A program made the translations under genes and the position numbers. The notes under the pieces were generated by a model, which saw nothing but the letters and a program-made list of their open reading frames with translations, had not been told where the DNA came from and made no database searches. From NCBI GenBank assembly GCA_047967505.1, contig CM106539.1: a DNA stretch of 64,000 nucleotides. The stretch is one strand, 5' to 3'. Of this stretch, positions 23,501 through 34,243 are shown piece by piece. Position 1 is the stretch's first letter, and each line of letters starts with the position of its first letter. The stretch is from Dipteris shenzhenensis (lineage: Eukaryota; Polypodiophyta; Polypodiopsida; Gleicheniales).

Positions 23501-24205
23501 AAACTTCCGCATAAGCTCATGCTCATGAATGAGCATAAGCATGAGCTTATGCTTATGCTTATGCATAAGCATAAGCATAAGCTCATGCTTATGCTCATGC
23601 GAAAATAGAGAAGGAGCTTATGCGGAATGAGAGAAGGAGCTTATGCGGAAAAAGAGAATGAGAGAAGCATAAGCTTCTCTCATTCTCTATTTCCGCATAA
23701 GCTCTTGCGGAAACTTCCGCATAAGCTCATGCTCATGAATGAGCATAAGCATGAGCTTATGCTTATGCTTATGCATAAGCATAAGCATAAGCTCATGCTT
23801 ATGCTCATGCGGAAATAGAGAAGGAGCTTATGCGGAATGAGAGAAGGAGCTTATGCGGAAAAAGAGAATGAGAGAAGCATAAGCTTCTCTCATTCTCTAT
23901 TTCCGCATAAGCTTATGCGGAAACTTACGCATAAGCTCATGCTCATGAATGAGCATAAGCATGAGCTTATGCTTATGCTTATGCTTAAGCATAAGCATAA
24001 GCATAAGCTCATGCTTATGCTCATGCGAAAATAGAGAAGGAGCTTATGCGGAATGAGAGAAGGAGCTTATGCGGAAACTTACGCATAAGCTCATGCTCAT
24101 GAATGAGCATAAGCATGAGCTTATGCTTATGCTTATGCATAAGCATAAGCATAAGCTCATGCTTATGGTCATGCGGAAAAAGAGAATGAGAGAAGCTTAT
24201 GCGAA
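20550..24205. repeat. Palindromic satellite inside B2
   Basis: A GA-rich lead-in (20550-20745) is followed by about 3.45 kb of higher-order units. Successive copies of the block 'gcggaatgagagaaggagcttatgc' start at about 22017, 22359, 22581, 22791, 22979, 23201, 23417, 23627 and 23837. Unit lengths are thus mostly 188-222 bp, with one of 342. Each unit contains the ~60-bp inverted repeat around 'agaagcat(a/t)(a/t)gcttct'. Copies in the right half are much more alike than in the left half, a sign of recent unequal exchange. Non-coding by composition. Confidence 0.92.
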
Positions 24206-25128
24206 TGAGAGAAGGGGGAAATAGAGAAGGGGGAATGAGAGAAGCATAAGCATAAGAGAATAAGAGGGATGCGGAAATAGAGAATAAGGGGGAAAGGAAA
24301 GAGAGAAGGGAAAAGAGAGAGGGGGAAAGAGAGAATAAGAGAAGAGGGAAAAAGAGAAGGGGAAAAATGAGAAAAAGAGAAGGGGGAAGAGAGGGTTCCT
24401 ACGCCCATCACTGCAGCTAGCGCTTAAGGCGCTAGCTGCAGGCCAATGCAAATAACAAAAAGCTTAAATGGAAAGAAGAGGAAGCACTTACCTGTAAAAG
24501 TATGTCCCGCTCGGTGTAGTGGACTGGGCCCACAAAAGAGAGACTATGTCCCGCTCGGTGTAGTGGACTGGCCCTACAAAAGAGAGAAAACAACCCATTT
24601 TTTCAAATAAGATGTTAGTGGAAAGAGGAGATCACAAAAGCAACTTCTTGAAAGGAGACAAGGAAAGAGAAGATTGAGGAGACAAGGAAAGGAGGAGATT
24701 GAGGAGAAGAGAAGGAAGAGAAGGAAGAGAAATACAGGAAGAAGAGGTGAGTTTCTTTCTTTCTTTCTTGAAATTTCGTTTTTTGTTTGAATCCTTTCTA
24801 ATCAAGCATGAAAACTAGTTTAAAACTTTAGCAATACAAGTAGAAACACTCACAAAACCAAAGCTAACAAACAAACAACCTACATTGTTGAAAGAAACTC
24901 ACCTTTTGAAGAACTTTCTTTCTGGAAACCAAAGAGGGAAAAAGGAGAGAGAGGGTGCACAAGAGGTAGGAGGAGGGTGAGGAGTGGGAAATAGGGTAGG
25001 AGGTTGCTTGGAATAGATGGGAGGTCAGTGAAAATAGGTGGGAGGAGATTTTGGAGAGCTTACTTGAGAGATTAGGAAAGCTTTGAGCAAAACGCCGCGG
25101 GTTTCGGCGTTTCGGGTTTTAACCCACA
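24206..25128. promoter_or_regulatory. B2 central region between divergent genes
   Basis: GA-rich to 24400, then the perfect 31-bp palindrome at 24411-24441. A minus-strand donor (ACAG/GTAAGT) lies at 24491, and a doubled 44-bp unit with 'gctcggtgtagtggactg' at about 24499-24586. A plus-strand AGAGGTGAGT is near 24746. The probable bidirectional promoter is between the two donors. A minus-strand intron from 24491 to the acceptor at 20476 would contain the whole satellite. Confidence 0.45.
24411..24441. other. 31-bp perfect palindrome in the B2 centre
   Basis: Arms CTGCAGCTAGCGC and GCGCTAGCTGCAG around TTAAG. Conserved in B1 with one mismatch. Lies just inside the 5'-UTR intron inferred for the TnpA-like gene. 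Confidence 0.8.
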
Positions 25129-25263
25129 GCGTCGCTATATAGCGACGCTTATTCGTCGCTATATAGCGACGTTTTTAATTGAAAACGTCGCTATATAGCG
25201 ACGCTTTCAATTAAAATCGTCGCTATATAGCGACGGAACAGAAAGTCGCTATATAGCGACGCT
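25129..25263 (+). repeat. Internal TCGCTATATAGCGA array, upstream of B2 tnp2
   Basis: Five copies of the subterminal palindrome, about 235 bp upstream of the tnp2 start codon. Same position relative to the gene as 17935-18062 in B1. Confidence 0.87.
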
Positions 25264-25497
25264 TACTGTTTATTTTTTAGTGAGGCCTCTTGTGAAGCTC
25301 AAACATGCTATGCCTATAATTGTCAATATCTCCTCTTACTACATAGCCTTACTATATAGGATTTTTTGTTTCAATCCTTACTATATAGCGATGTCATTCT
25401 TTTTATATAGCCTCAAGAGAAGCTCAAATTAAACATGCTATGCTCATAATTGTGTACATCTCCTCTTCATGCTTATGTTTTGGTTTTATAAGTGTAG

Positions 25498-28400
25498 ATG
25501 GAAGGGACGAGTGGAAGCTCATCCGATGATGCGCCAACGCCCGGGAGCACGAAGTGGCTTACGGAGAGGTTATATTGTCATTGCACTCATTGCAAGCGAG
25601 AAGTACGACATCAACGTCGTATTATCATGCGCCACTTGCGGATGTATGGGAAGGAGCCGGAACCAGTACCCCCCGTTGGTGTTGCACATGTTGATGGATC
25701 ATCAGTAAGTCAAAGCTATTTAAGTTCGCAATCTTATTGTATAACCGGAATTAGAAGATCTTCTATTTACACGAATGAGCTTATGACAGGATGACGAGGG
25801 TGACGAGGGTACACATATACCTTCTCACTTTCAACAAGACTATAGTCTCCCAGATGACGACGAGGGTATGGTCGACATGATGGATTCCATTTTTAGGGGC
25901 ACTACATCCCACGTACACGTGATGTCAGAGTCTGAGGTGAAAATGCGAGAGTTGCAATCAACACAATTGTACGAGGGTGCCAGGATGTCTAAACTACGTG
26001 CTTGTCTCTCAATCTTGAATCTACAAGTACAGTATGGGTGGTCGGATACAAGTGTCTCGGCCTTAATGAGGTTAGCCCTTGCATTAATTTGATTGACTCA
26101 TTATTTGGATATTGTTTGTTTTGAGAATCATCATTTGGATAGTGTCTTTGTCATAGGTTGCTCCAAAAGATGTTGCCTGCACCAAATACCATGCCCGCAT
26201 CAAGAGATGAAGCGAAAAAGATGCTAACAATGGTGGGTATGGATTATGATACCATCCATGCTTGCCGTAATGATTGTATTCTCTTTCGTCGTGAGCATGG
26301 AGATTTGGCTAGTTGTCCAAAGTGTGGGGAACAACGATATAGAGATGACTTGCAGGGTGAGAGGATACCGGTAAAGGTCTTAAGACACTTTCCCATCATT
26401 GCAAGAATACAACACATGTTTCGATGCAAATCCATAGCGGAGTTGATGACATGGCATGCATCTCATCGGTCCACTGATCACACATTGAGGATTCCCGCAG
26501 ATTGTGCGGCTTGGAAGCACATAGATAATCAGTGGCCGGACTTTGCGAGAGAGCCACGCAACTTACATCTTGGGCTAGCCATGGACGGCGTGAATCCTTT
26601 CGGGTTACGCTCGACATCTTGGTCGACATGGCCCATAGTCGTGGTGAATTACAATATCCCACCATGGCTAACAATAAAAAAGGGACACCTCATGCTTGCA
26701 CTACTTGTGCCAGGAAAGTACAAGGCAAGAAACATGGACGTGTACATGGCACCTTTGATAGAGGAGTTACAGATATTATGGAGAGGAGTGCAGGTCTTTG
26801 ATATTTCCAGAGCTCCTAGGCATACCAATGATATTTCCGTCAGGGGTATCTTGATGTGGACCATGCATGACTACCCAGGATATGGAGAGTGCGCAGGTAC
26901 GTGGTTATGTCTTTACATGTACAATGAGGGATTATGCTTTTTTTACTCTCTTTTGCACTCATGTCTTGTACTAACATATTCATGCACGTGTGCAGGGCTT
27001 GTTACAAGTGGGTACCATGCTTGTCCTGTTTGTGGACCCGCTCTGAAATCGCTTGCACGCTACTCCAAACACATGAGGAAAAATGTTTATGAAGGTCATG
27101 CTCGATACCTTCCGCTCGACCATCTCGCACGTGGAGGTCAGCTTGATCCACCACCATCATATTTGAAAGCAAGTGATTGGATTCAAGCTTGGAGGGAGAA
27201 TGGAGAGGAACCTCCTCCTGATATGAAGAGGCTATCGATCTTTCACGAGCTTCCTTATTGGGGTCAGTTACAAATCAATCATCTCTTGGATCCCATGCAT
27301 ATCTTTAAGAATGTGGGGGCTACCATTTGGGCACACTTGGTTGGTTCCAAGGACTCGAGAGGAGTGCGAGAAGACTTGCGTGCTATGAATAGCATGTCTC
27401 GTTTGTGGCCCCAAGTGCATGCTTCAGGAAAAGTTGTCCTCCCGAAAGCAACGTGGATCCTCTCTACGAGGGAGGAGGCAGCGATCAAGGCAGACATTGC
27501 CTCTTTTCAAACACCGACAGGGTACATGCGTTGCTTGAAAGGAGCATTTTCAAAGGACAATAAGCTTAGTGGCCTCAAGTCCCATGATTGGCACAAGGTC
27601 TTACAGGTATTCTAAGTAGAATTAGTGTACCGATAATAGTGATGCATTAGCGTAATTATTATTATGTTATATTGTTGACATGATTTCATTGTTGCTTTGA
27701 TAGTTCATCCTTCCAATTACAATAAAAGGGTGCTTACAAGAAGATGTTAGAAATGCTATATTCAAGATCTGTGGTATTGTGAGGTATGCTTACTATCAAT
27801 TCGCATTATGTATTTTCTTCATGGACATGTGAAATAGGTGGATATCTCAAATATCTTACATATGCATGGACATGTGAAATAGGTGGATATCTCAAAAAGA
27901 GATCTCTATATCGAGCATCGAGAAGGCTAGGGTGGAATCCATCGAAGCCGTATGCTTGCTTGAGAAGCACTTTCCCTCAAGCATTATGACAACTCAAGTC
28001 CACTTGCTTGTGCACATAGTTGATGAGGTGGCTATAGCAGGTACCGTTCATAATCGATGGATGTTTTTTCTCGAGCGGTTTATGAAAACTTTAAAGGGGT
28101 TTGTAAGACAAAGAGCAAGACCAGAAGCAAGCATGGCAGAGGGATGGCTTGTGCAAGAGTCATTAGTATATATCACAGAGTTTCTTGCATCCACGGATCC
28201 TGATATGCCGCAAGCTTGGCACAACAAGGATGATGATCGCATCATTGGCGAGGTCCCCCAAGGAAAAGGGATTGAAAGAAAGATGAGCGAAGAGCAAATG
28301 GAGAAATTCAATAAGTTTTGTATCCTCAATAGCCCTGAGATGCAGAAGTGGATTGAGAGATATGAAGTGGCCAAAGCAGAAAGAATAAATGCAAGGACGA

Positions 28401-29561
28401 GATTCAGAGTAATGTACAGGCGATCACAACCATATCCACGAGATCTGGCTCTTCTCCCTACTCACATGTCACTTGATTGGCTACAACTAGCTATACGTAA
28501 AGCCGAACGTGATGGAGAGACAATAAACGAGCGCGAGCGGGAGTTATCATCTGGATGTATGGTGCATGTAAGTTTCTTATCTCTTGATGTAATTAAGTAA
28601 TTATTTGTGGCAATATATGCTATAAAATAGGTGCATCTTCATTGTTTTAATGATGCTCTTTTACAGTACAAAAAGTACAGTGCATTATGGTCATATGGAC
28701 GACATTTTCGCATAGAACGCATCGATTCAAAGAGAGTCACGTATGATTGTGGAGTCATGGCTAACTTCACACAAGATAGCCGAGCAAGTGCTTCGGATAC
28801 CAATCTTCTCTCCTCACAGTTGGATTATTGTGGAACCATACGCGACATCTATGAAATTGATTTCAGACGATCTACTATTTTCATTCTTGATGTAAAATGG
28901 TTTAGAACTACTTACAACGGTCCCCATGCAACTGTGAGAAAAGATGGTAGCGGTCTCTTTGCAATAGACTCCACCAAACATTGGACCGATGAAAGTGATA
29001 CTTTTGTTCTTCCCGAGCACTGTGAGTAGGTGCATACTAATGATTTAATTAGTCGAAGCTTTCGTTTTTTAAGTCCATTGATATATATATAATTGACGAC
29101 ATTTGGCACGTGATTTTTCAGCTTCAATATAGGTGGTTTTTCATCCGGATCGTTCTGATCCAAGATGGTGGTACGTGATCCAAGTTGCACCACGAAGTAA
29201 GCAGATTTTTGAAGATCGAGATGTGGATATGGAGATGCCACTACCAAATCCGGATCCAATTGATGAATCTAGCGAAGAAGATGTAGATCACCATATGAGG
29301 CAAGAGGAAGATGCGCATAATGACATCGCACGGGAGGAGGATGGAGATCACGATATTGACGAGGAAGACAACAATCGTCAAGATCAATCACCACACTTAA
29401 GCTTAATTGAAGAAGATGATCAAATACTTTTAGGTGAACGTACGATGCTAGAGTACGATGATGATATAGGAGATCAACTCGGTATAGAGTTGGAGATAGA
29501 CTTGCTTGGCGCCTTAGACTTGGCTCAAGATGAAACAGTTGATGTAAATGCTCTTTTTTAA
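25498..29561 (+). pseudogene. tnp2 (TnpD-like) transposase gene of B2, nearly intact
   Basis: Eight exons can be traced: 25498-25704, 25790-26070, 26157-26896, 26996-27606, 27704-27783, 27883-28567, 28667-29029 and 29133-29561. Domains in order: Transpos_assoc (exon 1), Transposase_21/tnp2 catalytic region (exons 3-4: LGLAMDGVNPFGLRS, MWTMHDYPGYGEC, HACPVCGP, DPMHIFKNVGATIW), DUF4218 (exon 6: HLLVHIVDEVAIAG ... VQESLVYITEF) and DUF4216 (exon 7: YCGTIRDIYEIDF, ILDVKWF). The tail is very acidic. The product would cut the element ends. I see one clear lesion: the last codon of exon 7 is TAG where B1 and A have CAG. Exon 6 has two tandem acceptor sites 45 nt apart. Confidence 0.85.
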
Positions 29562-29761
29562 TTTGATTTTTCTCATCTCAAACTTGGACATGAATATATG
29601 AGCTTCAAAGGCTTGATGTACATGCTCTCATTTTTTAATTCTCTATGAGCTCAAACATGTATGAAAATTTAAAAAATTTTGTCATTGGAAGAAAATAAAT
29701 TTTAAGGCTAAAAAAAAAAAAAAAACCTCTCTGTAAAACGTCGCTATAATTTAGTGTCTCA
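29562..29761. other. 3' flank of the B2 tnp2 gene
   Basis: AT-rich, with an A-run at about 29709-29726 (also in B1 near 34005). Probable 3' UTR and polyadenylation zone; no other feature seen. Confidence 0.4.
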
Positions 29762-30002
29762 GTGTCGCTATATAGTGACCTTTAAAAGTCGCTATATAGC
29801 GACTTTTACTAACGTCGCTATATAGCGACTTTTAAAAGTCGCTATATAGCGACTTTTACTAACGTCGCTATATAGCAACGTTTATTAAAAGTCGCTATAT
29901 AGCGACGATTTACGACACCCGATTTTTATACCGACGATTAACGCTAAGCGGGCGCTAATCGTCGGTACGTAAACGTCGCAATAGGATGCGTGTGTAGTAG
30001 TG
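29762..30002 (+). repeat. B2 right subterminal array and terminus
   Basis: Six palindrome copies (two imperfect), then a pair of inverted 'accgacgatta' and 'taatcgtcggt' blocks, ending GTAGTAGTG. The last six bases mirror the left CACTAC; beyond them the inverted match is imperfect. Confidence 0.87.
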
Positions 30003-30005
30003 CAT

Positions 30006-33000
30006 GTTGATGGATCATCGGTAAGTCAAAGCTATTTAAGTTCGCAATCTTATTGTATACCAGGAAATAGAAGATCTTATATTTACACGAATGAGCTTAT
30101 GACAGGATGAGGAGGGTGACGAGGGTACACATATACCTTCTCACTTTCAACAAGACTATAGTCTCCCGGATGACGACGAGGGTATGGTCAACATGATGGA
30201 TTCCATTTTTAGGGGCACTACATCCCACATACACGTGATGTCAGAGTCTGAGGTCAAAATGCGAGAGTTGCAATCAACACAATTGTGCGAGGGTGCTAGG
30301 ATGTCTAAACTACGTGCTTGTCTCTCAATCTTGAATCTACAAGTACAGTATGGGTGGTCGGATACAAGTGTCTCGTCCTTAATGAGGTTAGCCCTTGCAT
30401 TAATTTGACTCATTATTTGGATATTGTTTGTTTTGAGAATCATCATTTGGATAGTGTCTTTGTCATAGGTTGCTCCAGAAGATGTTGCCTGCACCAAATA
30501 CCATGCCCGCATCAAGAGATGAAGCGAAAAAGATGCTAACAATGGTGGGTATGGATTATGATACCATCCATGCTTGCCGTAATGATTGTATTCTCTTTCG
30601 TCGTGAGCATGGAGATTTGGCTAGTTGTCCAAAGTGTGGGGAACAACGATATAGAGATGACTTCCAGGGTGAGCGGATACCGGTAAAGGTCTTAAGACAC
30701 TTTCCCATCATTGCAAGAATACAACACATGTTTCGATGCAAATCCATAGCGGAGTTGATGACATGGCATGCATCTCATCGGTCCACTGATCACACATTGA
30801 GGATTCCCGTAGATTGTGCAGCTTGGAAGCACATAGATAATCAGTGGCCGGACTTTGCGAGGGAGCCACGCAACTTACATCTTGGGCTAGCCATGGACGG
30901 CGTGAATCCTTTCGGGTTACGCTCGACATCTTGGTCAACATGGCCCATAGTCGTGGTGAATTACAATATCCCACCATGGCTAACAATAAAAAAGGGACAC
31001 CTCATGCTTGCACTACTTGTGCCAGGAAAGTACAAGGCAAAAAACATGGACGTGTACATGGCACCTTTGATAGAGGAGTTACAGATATTATGGAGAGGAG
31101 TGCAGGTCTTTGATATTTCCAGAGCTCCTAGGAATACCAATGATATTTTGGTCAGGGGTATCTTGATGTGGACCATGCATGACTACCCAGGATATGGAGA
31201 GTGCACAGGTACGTGGTTATGTCTTTACATGTACAATGAGGGATTATGCTTTTTTTACTCTCTTTTGCACGCATGTCTTGTACTAACATATTCATGCACG
31301 CGTGCAGGACTTGTTACAAGTGGGTACCATGCTTGTCTTGTTTGTGGACCCGCTCTGAAATCGCTTGCACGCTACTCCAAACATATGAGGAAAAATGTTT
31401 ATGAAGGTCATGCTCGATACCTTCCGCTCGACCATCTCGCACGTGGAGGTCAGCTTGATCCACCACCATCATATTTGAAGGCAAGTGATTGGATTCAAGC
31501 TTGGAGGGCGAATGGAGAGGAACCTCCTCCTGGTATGAAGAGGCTATCGATCTTTCACGAGCTTCCTTATTGGGGTCAGTTACAAATCAATCATCTCTTG
31601 GATCCCATGCATATCTTCAAGAATGTGGGGGCTACCATTTGGGCACACTTGGTTGGTTCCAAGGACTCGAGAGGAGTGCGAGAAGACTTGCGTGCTATGA
31701 ATAGGATGTCTCGTTTGTGGCCCCAAGTGCATGCTTTGGGAAAAGTTGTCCTGAAAGCAACGTGGATCCTCTCTACGAGGGAGGAGGCAGCGATCAAGGC
31801 AGACATTGCCTCTTTTCAAACACCGACAGGGTACATGCGTTGCTTGAAAGGAGCATTTTCAAAGGACAATAAGCTTAGTGGCCTCAAGTCCCATGATTGG
31901 CACAAGGTCTTACAGGTATTCTAAGTAGAATTAGTGTACCGATAATAGTGATGCGTTAGCGTAATTATTATTATGTTATATTGTTGACATGACTTCATTG
32001 TTGCTTTGATAGTTCATCCTTCCAATTACAATAAAAGGGTGCTTACAAGAAGATGTTAGAAATGCTATATTCAAGATCTGTGGTATTGTGAGGTATGCTT
32101 ACTATCAAATCGCATTATGTATTTTCTTAATGGACATGTGAAATAGGTGGATATCTCAAATATCTTACATATGCATGGACATGTGAAATAGGTGGATATC
32201 TCAAAAAGAGATCTCTATATCGAGCATCGAGAAGGCTAGGGTGGAATTCATCGAAGCCGTATGCTTGCTTGAGAAGCACTTTCCCTCAAGCATTATGACA
32301 ACTCAAGTCCACTTGCTTGTGCACATAGTTGATGAGGTGGCTATAGCAGGTACCGTTCATAATCGATGGATGTTTTTTCTCAAGCGGTTTATGAAAACTT
32401 TAAAGGGGTTTGTAAGACAAAGAGCAAGACCGGAAGCAAGCATGGCAGAGGGATGGCTTGTGCAAGAGTCATTAGTATATATCACAGAGTTTCTTGCATC
32501 CAAGGATCCTGATATGCCGCAAGCTTGGCACAACAAGGATGATGATCGCATCATTGGAGAGGTCCCCCAAGGAAAAGGGATTGAAAGAAAGATGAGCGAA
32601 GAGCAAATGGAGAAATTCAATAAGTTTTGTATCCTCAATAGCCCTGAGATGCAGAAGTGGATTGAGAGATATGAAGTGGCCAAAGCAGAAAGAATAAATG
32701 CAAGGACGAGATTCAGAGTAATGTACAGGCGATCACAACCATATCCACGAGATCTGGCTCTACTCCCTACTCACATGTCACTTGATTGGCTACAACTCTA
32801 CGTAAAGCCGAACGTGATGGAGAGACAATAAACGAGCGCGAGCGGGAGTTATCATCTGGATGTATGGTGTATGTAAGTTTCTTATCTCTTGACGTAATTA
32901 AGTAATTATTTGTGGCAATATATGCTATAAAATAGGTGCATCTTCATTGTTTTAATGATGCTCTTTTACAGTACAAAAAGTACAGTGCATTATGGTCATA

Positions 33001-33858
33001 TGGATGACATTTTTGCGTGGAACGCATCGATTCAAAGAGAGTCACGTATGATTGTGGAGTCATGGCTAACTTCACACAAGATAGCCGAGCAAGTGCTTCG
33101 GATACCAATCTTCTCTCCTCACAGTTGGATTATTGTGGAACGATACGCGACATCTATGAAATTGATTTCAGACGATTTACTATTTTCATTCTCGATGTAA
33201 AATGGTTTAGAACTACTTACAACGGTCCCCATGCGACAGTGAGAAAAGATAGTAGCGGTCTCTTTGCAATAGACTCCACCAAACATTGGACCGATGAAAG
33301 TGATACTTTTGTTCTTCCCGAGCACTGTGAGCAGGTGCATACTAATGATTTAATTAGTCGAAGCTTTCGTTTTTAAAGTCCATTGATATATATATAATTG
33401 ACGACATTTGGCACCCATCTTCAATATAGGTGGTTTTTCATCCGGATCGTTCTGATCCAGGATGGTGATACTTGATCCAAGTTGCACCACGAAGTAAGCA
33501 AATTTTTGAAGATCGAGATGTGGATATGGAGATGCCACTACCAATGCCGGATCCAATTGATGAATCTAGCGCGAAGAAGATGTAGATCACCACATGAGGC
33601 AAGAGGAAGATGCGCATAATGACATCGCACGGGAGGAGGATGGAGATCACGATATTGACGAAGAAGACAACAATCATCAAGATCAATCACCATACTTAAG
33701 CTTTATTGAAGAAGATGATCAAATACTTTTAGGTGAACGTACGATACTAGAGTACGATGATGATATAGGAGATCAACTCGGTATAGAGTTGGAGATAGAC
33801 TTGCTTGGCGCCTTAGACTTGGCTCAAGATGAAACAGTTGATGTAAATGCTCTTATTT
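30006..33858 (+). pseudogene. tnp2 gene of B1, remainder after B2
   Basis: Continues exon 1 (30006-30020). The following exons are at 30106-30386, 30469-31208, 31308-31915, 32013-32092, 32192-32872, 32972-33334 and 33430-33858, with the domain order of B2. Lesions relative to B2: a 3-bp in-frame deletion near 31752, a 4-bp loss near 32796 that shifts frame in the DUF4218 exon, CGA to TGA near 33005, TGG to TGA near 33468, and a 2-bp insertion near 33570. The last codon of exon 7 is CAG, intact here. It is dead from these changes as well as from the B2 insertion. Confidence 0.85.
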
Positions 33859-34049
33859 GATTTTTCTCATCTCAAACTTGGACATGAATGTATGAGCTTC
33901 AAAGGCTTGATGTACATGCTCTCATTTTTTTATTCTCTATGAGCTCAAACATGTATGAAAATTTGAAAATTTTTGTCATTGGAAAAAACTAACTTTTAAG
34001 CCCTTAAAAAAAAAAAAAACCTCTCTGTAAAAACGTCACTATAATATTT

Positions 34050-34240
34050 TGTCTCAGTGTCGCTATATAGCGACTTTCTTAATATAGCGACTTTTAAGAA
34101 AGTCACTATATAGCGACTTTTAGCAAAAGTCGCTATATAGCGACGATTTACGAAACCCGATTTTCATATAGACGATTAACGCTAAGCGGGCGCTAAACGT
34201 CGGTACGTAAACGTCGCAATAGGATCCGTGTGTAGTAGTG
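34050..34240 (+). repeat. B1 right subterminal array and terminus
   Basis: Three or four palindrome copies, some decayed, then the 'agacgattaacgctaagcg' block and the end GTAGTAGTG. Fewer copies than the right end of B2, so one or two have been lost or B2 has gained some. Confidence 0.85.
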
Positions 34241-34243
34241 GGA

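Larger units (their letters stand above)
18358..30002 (+). mobile_element. CACTA element B2 (innermost, 11.6 kb)
   Basis: Starts CACTACAAGGCATAGG and ends GTGTAGTAGTG, with target duplication cat at 18355-18357 and 30003-30005. Its own exon 1 at 25690 shows the uninterrupted target. It is highly similar to B1 throughout. Order: left palindrome array, hairpin, minus-strand TnpA-like gene, satellite, central region, palindrome array, plus-strand tnp2 gene, right palindrome array. It is the most complete CACTA copy here, but both genes carry at least one nonsense change. Confidence 0.95.
10735..34240 (+). mobile_element. CACTA element B1 (second shell of nest)
   Basis: Starts CACTACAAGGCATAGG and ends GTAGTAGTG, with the target duplication gga at 10732-10734 and 34241-34243. 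Removing it restores the exon seen uninterrupted in A2 near 47356. About 11.9 kb once B2 is subtracted. Plan: minus-strand TnpA-like gene, a palindromic satellite of about 3.5 kb, plus-strand tnp2 gene. Element B2, of the same family, sits in exon 1 of its tnp2 gene. B1 has more coding damage than B2: frameshifts, several stops, and a satellite invaded by a MITE. Confidence 0.94.

Noticed and set aside
21795-24060. Regular repeat spacing that could suggest a CRISPR array
   Set aside because: Units are 188-222 bp without unique spacers and lie in a plant transposon.
20777-24411. A series of near-identical 63-67-codon frames beginning MREGAYAEKENERS
   Set aside because: One per satellite unit; they follow the repeat period and have no promoter or splice context of their own.
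25469-25708. Longer plus-strand frame overlapping tnp2 exon 1 of B2 in another phase
   Set aside because: The frame starting at 25498 carries the Transpos_assoc motif and splices in phase to exon 2; the other does not.
26244-26864. Minus-strand frames opposite tnp2 exon 3
   Set aside because: Shadow frames of a long conserved exon; none has family features, and the same shadows recur in B1 and A copies.
27786-27989. 67-codon frame in the intron 5/exon 6 region of B2
   Set aside because: It is produced by the duplicated acceptor unit and runs out of phase with the DUF4218 exon.
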